The notes below the pieces were generated by a model that worked only from the letters and a program-made list of their open reading frames with translations, made no database searches and was not told the origin of the DNA. Of a DNA stretch of 64,000 nucleotides, positions 57,031 through 64,000 are shown in pieces. Numbering within the stretch: the first letter of the stretch is position 1; each line of letters starts with the position of its first letter. This DNA comes from Pseudomonas putida (lineage in GTDB: Bacteria > Pseudomonadota > Gammaproteobacteria > Pseudomonadales > Pseudomonadaceae). The stretch is from the NCBI RefSeq assembly GCF_001941965.1, contig NZ_MKZO01000036.1:186001-250000 (forward strand), given 5' to 3'. A program made the position numbers and the translations under genes.

Positions 57031-58473
57031 ATGTTCGATTCCACCACGCTGTTGCGTCAGCGCTTCGCCGCGCTGCGCAGCGGCGGCGAGTTTTTCTCCC
57101 TGCGCCATGTGCGCCAGTCCCGGCAGCAGCTTTCAGTACGCAAGAACGTCGCCGAACCGCCCAGCCTGAGCCGTGACGAAGGCGCCATGCTCACGGTGCG
57201 GGTCAGCGGGGTCGAGGCCTATGCGGCCACCGCCGACCTCTCGCAGCACGGCCTGCAACAGGCGCTCGACCGCGCCGAAGCGCTGGCCCGGCAGATCGCC
57301 GCGCAGTCCCTGCTGGACCTGCGCGACCAGCCCGTGGCCACGGCCCGCGCCGATTACCTGTCGCCCGGGATGGACAGCGCCTTCCCGTCCCTCGCCGACT
57401 GTCTCGATCTGCTCAACCAGGAGTCGGCCTCGGTGCCGGCGGACGAACGCCTGGTGAACTGGCAGGTCAGCCTCGGCCTGAGCACGGTAGAACAGATCTA
57501 CCTCAACAGCGCCGGCGCCGAACTGCGCCGCGCCCAGCGCCTGGTCTTCCCCGGCTTCGGCGTGACCGCCTTCGACGGCAGCGATAGCCAGACCCGCACC
57601 CTTGGCCGGGACAATTTCGGCCAGCAAGGCGGCTTCGAGGTGATCCAGCGCTGCGGCCTGCTGGGCGCCGGCAAGCGCATCGCCGACGAGGCCCTGCAAC
57701 TGCTGCTGGCGCCCAACACGCCCAGCGGCGTGCGCGACCTGCTGCTGATGCCGGACCAGATGATGCTGCAGATCCACGAGTCCATCGGCCACCCTCTGGA
57801 GCTGGACCGCATCCTTGGCGATGAACGCAATTACGCCGGCACCAGCTTCGTCAAGGCCAGCGACTTCGGCCATCTGCAATACGGCTCCCACCTGCTCAAC
57901 GTGACCTTCGACCCGGAGATCCGCGAAGAGCTGGCCAGCTACGGGCATGACGACGATGGCACCCCGGCGGCCCGGCAGTTCCTGATCCGCGACGGCGTAC
58001 TGGTGCGGCCACTGGGCGGGGCGCTGTCGCAGTTCCGCTCGGGGCTCGACGGAGTTGCCAACAGCCGTGCCTGCAACTGGAACCGCGCGCCCATCGACCG
58101 CATGGCCAACCTCAATATCGAGCCCGGGGACAAGTCCCTGGAGCAACTGATCGGCGGCATCGAGAACGGCATCCTGATGCGCACCAACCGCTCCTGGTCC
58201 ATCGACGATGCGCGCAACAAGTTCCAGTTCGGCTGCGAATGGGGCCAGTTGATCGAGAACGGCGAGCTCAAGGGCGTGGTGAAGAACCCCAACTACCGCG
58301 GCATTTCCTCGAACTTCTGGCGCAACCTCAGCGCGGTCGGCGATGCCGATACCTTCCAGGTGCTCGGCACGCCCAACTGCGGCAAGGGCGAGCCGAACCA
58401 GGTGGTCCGGGTCGGCCATGCCTCGCCGGCCTGTGTGTTCAGCCAGATCGACGTATTCGGAGGAGACGCCTGA
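57031..58473 (+). CDS. TldD-type metallopeptidase-related protein
   Basis: A 480-residue protein of the TldD/PmbA superfamily. The zinc motif of the TldD subunit is intact, HESIGH (H249, E250, H254), within MMLQIHESIGHPLELDRILG. The C-terminal region with FQVLGTPNCGKGEPNQVVRV is also typical. TldD proteins pair with PmbA/TldE to form a metalloprotease that trims unfolded peptides or processes antimicrobial peptides. The next gene supplies a PmbA-like partner, starting one base into this stop codon (TGATG). The pair is not the housekeeping tldD-pmbA locus by context, which lies next to an acyl-CoA dehydrogenase gene. Confidence 0.85.
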   Translation: MFDSTTLLRQRFAALRSGGEFFSLRHVRQSRQQLSVRKNVAEPPSLSRDEGAMLTVRVSGVEAYAATADLSQHGLQQALDRAEALARQIAAQSLLDLRDQPVATARADYLSPGMDSAFPSLADCLDLLNQESASVPADERLVNWQVSLGLSTVEQIYLNSAGAELRRAQRLVFPGFGVTAFDGSDSQTRTLGRDNFGQQGGFEVIQRCGLLGAGKRIADEALQLLLAPNTPSGVRDLLLMPDQMMLQIHESIGHPLELDRILGDERNYAGTSFVKASDFGHLQYGSHLLNVTFDPEIREELASYGHDDDGTPAARQFLIRDGVLVRPLGGALSQFRSGLDGVANSRACNWNRAPIDRMANLNIEPGDKSLEQLIGGIENGILMRTNRSWSIDDARNKFQFGCEWGQLIENGELKGVVKNPNYRGISSNFWRNLSAVGDADTFQVLGTPNCGKGEPNQVVRVGHASPACVFSQIDVFGGDA

Positions 58474-59804
58474 TGGCTGATCATTTCCTGCACAGTTTCG
58501 AAAACCTGGTCGAATGGCTGCGCGCCCATGTCCAGGCCCCCGAGCATTTCACCCTGAGCTATGCCGGCGAGCATTCGCAGTTCATTCGCTTCAACCACGC
58601 CAAGGTGCGCCAGGCGGGTGATGTCCAGCAATCGTCGGTAGACCTCAAACTGATTGCCGACGGACGCCAGGCCGACCTGCACCTGACCCTGAGCGGCGAC
58701 CCCGAGATCGATCGCCAGCACCTGGCCGAGGCCCTGGAGCAATTGCGCCAGACGCTGCCGCTGATCCCGCCGGACCCTTATCTGCAACTCAACGAACAGG
58801 CCTGGGACAGCCAGCACCAGCAGCAGGCGCCACTGCCGGACAGCGCCGAGGTGCTGGCACGGATCGAAGCCGGCGCGGGGGATCTGGACCTGGTCGGCAT
58901 CTACGCGGCCGGGCCGATCTGCCGGGGCTTCGCCAGTTCCCACGGGGCGTTTGGCTGGCACCAGGCCAATAGCTTCAACTTCGACTGGAGCCTGTTCCAC
59001 GCCAACGGGCAGGCGGTGAAGGCCAACTATGCCGGCCAGGACTGGGACCCGCAGGAACTCGACCGGCGCCTGGCCCGCACCCGCGAGCAACTGGACTACC
59101 TCGGCCGCCCGCTGAAGACCCTGGCGCCCGGGCAATACCGCGCCTACTTCGCCCCGGCGGCGCTGGAGGATATCGTCGGGCTGATTGGCTGGGGTGGTTT
59201 TTCCGCACAGGCGATCGCCACCCGGAACAGTCCGTTGCAGCGGCTGTATGCCGGCGAAGCCGGGCTCAGCCCGCTGTTGAGCATCGCCGAGCAGGTCAGC
59301 GGCTCGATCAGCCCGGCGTTTTCCGGTGAAGGCTATCCGCGCAGCGACCTGCGCCTGATCGATCAGGGGCATGCGCAGGATCAACTGACCAGTGCCCGCA
59401 GCGCCGTCGAATTCCAGCGCCCGGCCAATGGTGCCGAGGCCTGGGAGTATCCCAACGCGCTGAGCATGGCGGCGGGCGACCTGGCCCAGGCGGATGTGCT
59501 GCGGCAGTTGGGCACCGGGTTGTATATCAACAACCTCTGGTACCTGAACTACTCGGACCAGCCGGCGGCGCGCATGACCGGCCTGACCCGCTTCGCCTGT
59601 TTCTGGGTGGAGAATGGCGAGATCCAGGCACCGGTGAGCACCATGCGTTTCGATGACAGCGTCTACAGTCTCCTGGGCACGCAACTGGAAGCGCTGACAC
59701 GGGAACGGGAGATGCTGTTGTCGGCCAGCACCTACGGGCAGCGGCAGACCGGATCGAGTCATTTGCCGGGGGCGCTGGTCAAACGGCTTACCCTGACGCT
59801 CTGA
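58473..59804 (+). CDS. PmbA/TldE-like partner protein
   Basis: A 443-residue protein of the TldD/PmbA superfamily without the HExxxH zinc motif, as expected of a non-catalytic TldE/PmbA-type partner. Conserved parts are GEHSQFIRFNHAKVRQAG near the N-terminus, RTREQLDYLGRP with PLKTLAPGQYRAYFAPAAL in the middle and TGLYINNLWYLNYSD followed by TGLTRFACFWVENGEI near the end. Its ATG overlaps the stop of the TldD-type gene by one base, so the two subunits are made together. Substrate unknown. Confidence 0.83.
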   Translation: MADHFLHSFENLVEWLRAHVQAPEHFTLSYAGEHSQFIRFNHAKVRQAGDVQQSSVDLKLIADGRQADLHLTLSGDPEIDRQHLAEALEQLRQTLPLIPPDPYLQLNEQAWDSQHQQQAPLPDSAEVLARIEAGAGDLDLVGIYAAGPICRGFASSHGAFGWHQANSFNFDWSLFHANGQAVKANYAGQDWDPQELDRRLARTREQLDYLGRPLKTLAPGQYRAYFAPAALEDIVGLIGWGGFSAQAIATRNSPLQRLYAGEAGLSPLLSIAEQVSGSISPAFSGEGYPRSDLRLIDQGHAQDQLTSARSAVEFQRPANGAEAWEYPNALSMAAGDLAQADVLRQLGTGLYINNLWYLNYSDQPAARMTGLTRFACFWVENGEIQAPVSTMRFDDSVYSLLGTQLEALTREREMLLSASTYGQRQTGSSHLPGALVKRLTLTL

Positions 59805-59820
59805 AAAGCACCACCGTCCC

Positions 59821-59908
59821 TGTGGGAGCTGGCTTGCCAGCGATAGGGCCGGCCATGGCAACGATGTTGTCCGGACTGGCCTCATCGCTGGCAAGCCAGC
59901 TCCCACAG
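59821..59908. repeat. REP doublet 8 (reverse geometry)
   Basis: TGTGGGAGCTGGCTTGCCAG first, GGCCTCATCGCTGGCAAGCC second, with CCCACA ends outward as in doublet 6. It lies in the gap between the PmbA-like gene and the MFS gene, ending about 25 bp before the MFS start. Confidence 0.93.
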
Positions 59909-59932
59909 GGACCGCGCATGCAAGGACATTCC

Positions 59933-61360
59933 ATGCCAGACCGTATCGCCCTCGACCCCACCACCGCCCGCTGGATCCCGTGGGTCGTGGCCATCGCCTT
60001 CTTCATGCAGTCCCTCGACGGCACCATCCTCAATACCGCGCTGCCGGCCATGGCCCGGGACCTGGCGGAAGACCCGCTGCGCATGCAGTCGGTGATCATC
60101 GCCTACATGCTCACCGTGGCCCTGCTGATCCCCGCTTCAGGCTGGATCGCCGACCGCTTCGGCACCAAGCGCATCTTCTTCGGCGCGATCCTGCTGTTCA
60201 GCCTCGGCTCGCTGCTCTGCGCCGCCGCCAACAGCCTGGGCATGCTGGTCGCGGCGCGGGTCATCCAGGGCCTCGGCGGTGCACTGATGCTGCCGGTGGG
60301 CCGCCTGGTAGTGCTGCGCGCCTACCCGCGCTCGGAGCTGGTGCGGATCATGAGTTTCATCACCATCCCCGGTCTGCTCGGCCCGCTGATCGGCCCGACC
60401 ATGGGTGGCTGGTTGGTGGAAATCCTCAGCTGGCACTGGATCTTCCTGCTCAACCTGCCGGTGGGCGTGCTCGGTTGCTATGCGGTGTGGAAGTACATTC
60501 CCGACCTGCGCGGCTCGTCGCGCACGCGCTTCGACGGCATCGGCTTCGTGCTGTTCGGCGCAGCCATGGTGCTGATCACCATCGCCATGGAAGGCCTGGG
60601 CGAGCTGCACCTGCCGCACCTGCGGGTGATGCTCCTGCTGTTCGCCGGCATGGCCTGCCTGGCGGCCTACTGGCTGCGGGCCGGAAGCATCGAGGACCCG
60701 CTGTTCTCGCCGAAGCTGTTCCGCGTGCGGACCTTCTCCGTCGGCATCCTCGGCAACCTGTTCGCCCGCCTCGGCAGCGGCGCCCTGCCCTTCCTGGTAC
60801 CGCTGCTGTTGCAGGTGGCGCTGGGGTATTCGCCGGCCGAAGCCGGGATGAGCATGATTCCGCTGGCAGCGGCGGCGATGCTCGCCAAGTCCATCGCCCG
60901 GCCACTGATCGAACGCTTCGGCTACCGCACCATCCTCACCAGTAACACCCTGCTGCTGGGGGTCATGCTCGCCAGTCTCGGCCTGGTGGACGAGAACACC
61001 CCGCACGCCGTACTCCTGGTGCAACTGGGGCTGCTCGGGGCGATCAACTCGATGCAGTTCACCGCGATGAACACCGTGACCCTGATCGACCTCGACGACG
61101 CCAGCGCCAGCAGCGGCAACAGCCTGCTCTCGGTGGTCGCGCAGCTGTCCCTGAGCCTGGGCGTGGCCTGTGCAGGCGCGCTGCTCGGCGGTTTCACCGC
61201 AGCGGGCAGCGCCGAGGGCGTTGAAACCACCCTCGGCGCCTTCCAGCTGACCTTCGTCACCATCGGCCTGATGGCGATGCTGGCGGCGGCGATCTTCATG
61301 CAACTGGGCAAGAATGACGGGCGACGTGCCCCTCGTCAGGAAGCCCCCATGGAGCCTTAG
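59933..61360 (+). CDS. MFS exporter, DHA2 family (MdtD-like)
   Basis: A 475-residue major-facilitator transporter of the 14-helix DHA2 drug:proton antiporter family. Motifs seen are the helix-1 LDGTILNTALPAMA, motif A GWIADRFGTKRIFFGAILLF, and motif C-like GLLGPLIGPTMGGWLVE. The closest named relative I recognise is MdtD. I started at the ATG at 59933, which has AAGGAC 6 nt upstream; the frame is open further back but there it reads through a REP element. No adaptor or outer-membrane gene is adjacent, so it probably works as a single-component exporter. Substrate unknown. Confidence 0.87.
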   Translation: MPDRIALDPTTARWIPWVVAIAFFMQSLDGTILNTALPAMARDLAEDPLRMQSVIIAYMLTVALLIPASGWIADRFGTKRIFFGAILLFSLGSLLCAAANSLGMLVAARVIQGLGGALMLPVGRLVVLRAYPRSELVRIMSFITIPGLLGPLIGPTMGGWLVEILSWHWIFLLNLPVGVLGCYAVWKYIPDLRGSSRTRFDGIGFVLFGAAMVLITIAMEGLGELHLPHLRVMLLLFAGMACLAAYWLRAGSIEDPLFSPKLFRVRTFSVGILGNLFARLGSGALPFLVPLLLQVALGYSPAEAGMSMIPLAAAAMLAKSIARPLIERFGYRTILTSNTLLLGVMLASLGLVDENTPHAVLLVQLGLLGAINSMQFTAMNTVTLIDLDDASASSGNSLLSVVAQLSLSLGVACAGALLGGFTAAGSAEGVETTLGAFQLTFVTIGLMAMLAAAIFMQLGKNDGRRAPRQEAPMEP

Positions 61361-61417
61361 GGCGAATGGCCATGAGGCTGGTACACTGCGCGACATTTTG
61401 TTTTGCAGGCCCGCCTC

Positions 61418-62803
61418 GTGACCACCAACGCCACCGCTTTCGCCACCTTGCCGCTGTCCGCCGCCATGCTGGCCAACCTGGATGCCCTCGGCTACACCGA
61501 GATGACCCCGATCCAGGCCCAGAGCCTGCCGGTCATCCTCAAGGGCCAGGACCTGATCGCCCAGGCCAAGACCGGCAGCGGCAAGACCGCCGCGTTCGGC
61601 ATCGGCCTGCTCAACCCGATCAACCCGCGCTACTTCGGTTGCCAGGCCCTGGTCCTGTGCCCGACCCGCGAGCTGGCCGACCAGGTCGCCAAGGAACTGC
61701 GTCGCCTGGCCCGGGCCGAGGACAACATCAAGATCCTCACCCTGTGCGGCGGCGTATCCCTCGGCCCGCAGATCGCCTCGCTGGAGCACGGCGCGCACAT
61801 CATCGTCGGTACGCCGGGCCGGGTGCAGCAGCACCTGAGCAAGGGCACCCTGGTGCTGGACGGGCTCAACACCCTGGTCCTCGATGAAGCCGACCGCATG
61901 CTCGACATGGGCTTCTTCGACGCCATCACCGAGATCGTCGGGCAGACCCCGAAGCGCCGCCAGTCCCTGCTGTTCTCCGCCACCTACCCGTCCGGGATCA
62001 AGCAGCTCGCCTCGTCGATCCTGCGCGACCCGCAGCAGGTCAAGGTCGAGGCGTTGCATGACGACAGCCAGATCGAGCAGCATTTCTACGAGATCGACGC
62101 CGAAGACCGCATGAGCGCGGTGACCCGCGTGCTCGGGCATTTCCGCCCGCAGTCCTGCGTGGCGTTCTGCTTCACCAAGCAGCAGTGCCAGGAGCTGGTG
62201 GATCACCTCAAGGCCAAGGGCATCGCCGCCGAGGCGCTGCATGGCGACCTGGAGCAGCGTGACCGCGACCAGGTCCTGACCGTGTTCGCCAACCGCAGCC
62301 TGTCCGTGCTGGTCGCCACCGACGTGGCCGCCCGCGGCCTGGATATCGATGCCCTGGACATGGTGATCAACGTCGAGCTGGCCCGGGATGCGGAGATTCA
62401 CGTGCACCGTGTCGGCCGTACCGGCCGGGCGGGCGAGAAGGGCCTGGCGGTGAGCCTGGTGGCCCCGGCCGAAGGCCATCGCGCCAAGGCCATCGAAGAC
62501 CTGCAGAAGAAACCGCTGCGCTGGGAGCAACTGGACAGTCTCAAGAGCAAGGCCGGCGAACCGCTGGTGCCGGTGATGTCGACCCTGTGCATCGCTGCCG
62601 GGCGCAAGGACAAGCTGCGCCCGGGCGATATCCTCGGTGCGCTGACCGGCGATGCCGGGATCGACGGCAAGAAAGTCGGCAAGATCGCCATCTTCGACTT
62701 CCAGGCCTTCGTCGCGGTGGAGCGGGCCCTGGCCAAGCAGGCCATGCAGCGGCTCAACAGCGGCAAGATCAAGGGGCGCTCGCTCAAGGTCCGGATCATC
62801 TGA
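61418..62803 (+). CDS. dbpA: ATP-dependent RNA helicase DbpA
   Basis: A 461-residue DEAD-box helicase that acts on hairpin 92 of 23S rRNA during 50S assembly. Motifs in order: Q-motif region MTPIQAQSLPVILKGQDL, Walker A AKTGSGKTA, PTRELADQ, DEAD in LVLDEADRMLDMG, SAT in LFSATYPSG, and HRVGRTGRAG. The C-terminal DbpA RNA-binding domain (about 385-461) has KLRPGDILGALTGDAGIDGK and IGKIAIFDF-type sequence. The start is GTG at 61418; a TTG at 61403 is possible. Length fits DbpA rather than other DEAD-box proteins. Confidence 0.94.
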   Translation: MTTNATAFATLPLSAAMLANLDALGYTEMTPIQAQSLPVILKGQDLIAQAKTGSGKTAAFGIGLLNPINPRYFGCQALVLCPTRELADQVAKELRRLARAEDNIKILTLCGGVSLGPQIASLEHGAHIIVGTPGRVQQHLSKGTLVLDGLNTLVLDEADRMLDMGFFDAITEIVGQTPKRRQSLLFSATYPSGIKQLASSILRDPQQVKVEALHDDSQIEQHFYEIDAEDRMSAVTRVLGHFRPQSCVAFCFTKQQCQELVDHLKAKGIAAEALHGDLEQRDRDQVLTVFANRSLSVLVATDVAARGLDIDALDMVINVELARDAEIHVHRVGRTGRAGEKGLAVSLVAPAEGHRAKAIEDLQKKPLRWEQLDSLKSKAGEPLVPVMSTLCIAAGRKDKLRPGDILGALTGDAGIDGKKVGKIAIFDFQAFVAVERALAKQAMQRLNSGKIKGRSLKVRII

Positions 62804-62812
62804 TTTCTTGAG

Positions 62813-62879
62813 GGCCTCATCGCTGGCAAGCCAGCTCCCACAGGGACCGTGTGGGAGCTGGCTTGCCAGCGATGAGGCC
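62813..62879. repeat. REP doublet 9 (compact)
   Basis: Head-to-head pair with only about 5 bp between the TCCCACA and TGTGGGA ends, the tightest in the window. It starts about 10 bp after the dbpA stop and could form one long hairpin in the transcript. Confidence 0.93.
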
Positions 62880-62902
62880 CTCACAGTCACTAGAGAAAAA
62901 CC

Positions 62903-64000
62903 ATGCACTCCACCGATGTGATCATCATCGGCGCCGGCGCCGCCGGCCTGATGTGCGCCCTGACCGCCGCCTGTCGCGGCCGCCGGGTCGTGCTGCTGGA
63001 CCACGCCAACAAACCGGGCAAGAAGATCCTCATGTCCGGCGGCGGGCGCTGCAATTTCACCAATATGTACACCGAGCCGGCCAACTTCCTCTCGCAGAAC
63101 CCGCATTTCTGCAAGTCGGCCCTGGCCCGCTACACCCAGTGGGACTTCATCGAGATGGTCGCCAAGCACGGCGTGCCCTATCACGAAAAGAAGCTCGGCC
63201 AGCTGTTCTGCGATAACAAGTCCAGCGACATCCTGCAGATGCTCCTCGACGAGTGCGCCAGCGCCGGCGCCGACTTGCGCATGGACACCCGCATCGAGCA
63301 GATCGAAAAGACGACCTACGGCTACCAGCTTGCCACCAGCGCCGGCCCGTTCCAGTGCCAGTCCCTGGTGATCGCCACCGGCGGCCTGTCGATCCCGACC
63401 CTCGGCGCCACCGGCTTCGGCTACCAAGTCGCCCGCCAGTTCGGCCACAGCCTGCTGCCGACCCGCGCCGGCCTGGTGCCCTTCACCATCACCGACCAGC
63501 TCAAGGCCCTGTGCACCGAGCTGTCCGGCACCTCGGTGGACTGCATCGCCAGCTGCAACGGCACCAGCTTCCGCGAGAACCTGCTGTTCACCCACCGCGG
63601 CCTGAGCGGCCCGGCGATCCTGCAGATTTCCTCGTTCTGGGAAGCCGGTGACAGCGTGGAAATCAACCTGCTGCCGGACCACGACGCCCTGGCCTGGCTG
63701 CAACAGCAACAGGCCGAACGCCCCAACAGCGAGCTGAAGACCCTGCTCGGCGAGATCTTCACCAAGAAGATGGCCAACCTGCTGGCCGAGACCTGGTTCG
63801 TCTCCAAGCCGATGAAGCAGTACACCCCGGCCGAGCTGGCCCAAGTCGCCGACAAGCTGGGCGCCTGGCAACTGGTGCCAGCCGGTACCGAGGGCTATCG
63901 CACCGCCGAAGTGACCCTCGGCGGCGTCGACACCCGCGAGGTGTCCTCGAAGACCATGGAGTCACTGAAAAGCCCCGGCCTGTACTTTATCGGCGAGGTA
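62903..64000 (+). CDS. BaiN/HI0933-family FAD flavoprotein, 5' part
   Basis: The first 366 residues of a gene that continues past the window. The N-terminal FAD motif VIIIGAGAAGLMCALTAACR is followed by the family-specific GKKILMSGGGRCNFTN loop, and a later block VIATGGLSIPTLGATGFGY with FTHRGLSGPAILQIS, all typical of HI0933/BaiN-type oxidoreductases. Members include a bile-acid oxidoreductase-like group, but the reaction in Pseudomonas is unknown. The ATG at 62903 follows REP doublet 9. The window ends in frame in YFIGEV, part of the C-terminal FAD-binding segment. Confidence 0.88.
   Translation, partial: MHSTDVIIIGAGAAGLMCALTAACRGRRVVLLDHANKPGKKILMSGGGRCNFTNMYTEPANFLSQNPHFCKSALARYTQWDFIEMVAKHGVPYHEKKLGQLFCDNKSSDILQMLLDECASAGADLRMDTRIEQIEKTTYGYQLATSAGPFQCQSLVIATGGLSIPTLGATGFGYQVARQFGHSLLPTRAGLVPFTITDQLKALCTELSGTSVDCIASCNGTSFRENLLFTHRGLSGPAILQISSFWEAGDSVEINLLPDHDALAWLQQQQAERPNSELKTLLGEIFTKKMANLLAETWFVSKPMKQYTPAELAQVADKLGAWQLVPAGTEGYRTAEVTLGGVDTREVSSKTMESLKSPGLYFIGEV

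Noticed and set aside
59822-59932. Upstream extension of the MFS gene and other frames reading SLASQLPQG-type peptides
   Set aside because: These peptides are translations of REP elements and recur wherever a REP lies in a frame; they are not protein sequence.
60137-63871. Long minus-strand open frame (about 1240 codons) opposite the MFS, dbpA and flavoprotein genes
   Set aside because: It crosses three well-supported genes and a REP doublet, and its translation is low-complexity Gln/Gly/Ala/Arg-rich sequence with no domain.

Overview
The window is a stretch of a GC-rich Pseudomonas chromosome, most likely of the fluorescens lineage. The evidence is gene order (rsgA-motB-motA-rhdA-psd-serB-parC-parE-cpdA-thiC-waaA-hldE-msbA and a Pseudomonas LPS outer-core cluster), Pseudomonas-type protein families (WapH, WapO, DnpA, Mig-14), an OAA-family lectin of the kind known from P. 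fluorescens, and nine paired REP repeats with a GCTGGCAAGCCAGC core. No tRNA, rRNA, CRISPR array, prophage or insertion sequence was seen. Nearly all of it reads as stable core genome.

1-10.7 kb: end of rsgA, a small TIR-domain gene, the motAB stator operon behind a clear FliA-type promoter, an HDOD regulator, rhdA-psd, a two-repeat OAA-type lectin, serB, a divergent AhpA/SMP-like membrane protein and a PqiC-like lipoprotein. 10.8-19.2 kb: one long minus-strand run, nudF - DUF1249 - cpdA - yqiA - parE - phytase-like esterase - retropepsin-like protease - parC, with overlapping stop/start codons in places. 19.3-25.2 kb: a DUF3298 lipoprotein, the thiamin genes cytX and thiC (thiC behind a TPP riboswitch) and a TolC-family outer-membrane factor. 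25.3-31.1 kb: waaA, a LysR regulator, an SMR transporter, an FAD oxidoreductase, an aldo/keto reductase and a protein with a degenerate Nudix box.

31.2-46.6 kb is LPS biogenesis: hldE (heptose precursor), msbA (lipid A-core flippase), a fused O-antigen ligase/kinase-like protein, an acyltransferase-3 protein, then a tightly packed minus-strand operon running wapO - wapH - mig-14 - dnpA - DUF6625 - GT4 - GT2 - CatB-like acetyltransferase, which builds and decorates the outer core. 46.8-53.6 kb: rlmJ, then divergent putP and putA around a 355-bp control region with six GTTGCA motifs. 53.6-64 kb: two tandem paralogous membrane proteins, an acyl-CoA dehydrogenase, a TldD/PmbA-type pair, an MFS exporter, dbpA and the start of a BaiN/HI0933-type flavoprotein that runs off the window.

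I found no convincing new multi-gene defence or mobile system. The most interesting items are single-gene deviations: a TIR protein with Ser at the usual catalytic Glu position, a WaaL-kinase fusion whose kinase part reads FRS instead of HRD, the degenerate Nudix protein, the OAA lectin, the paralogous membrane-protein pair, and REP doublets in two opposite geometries with a compensating stem change.
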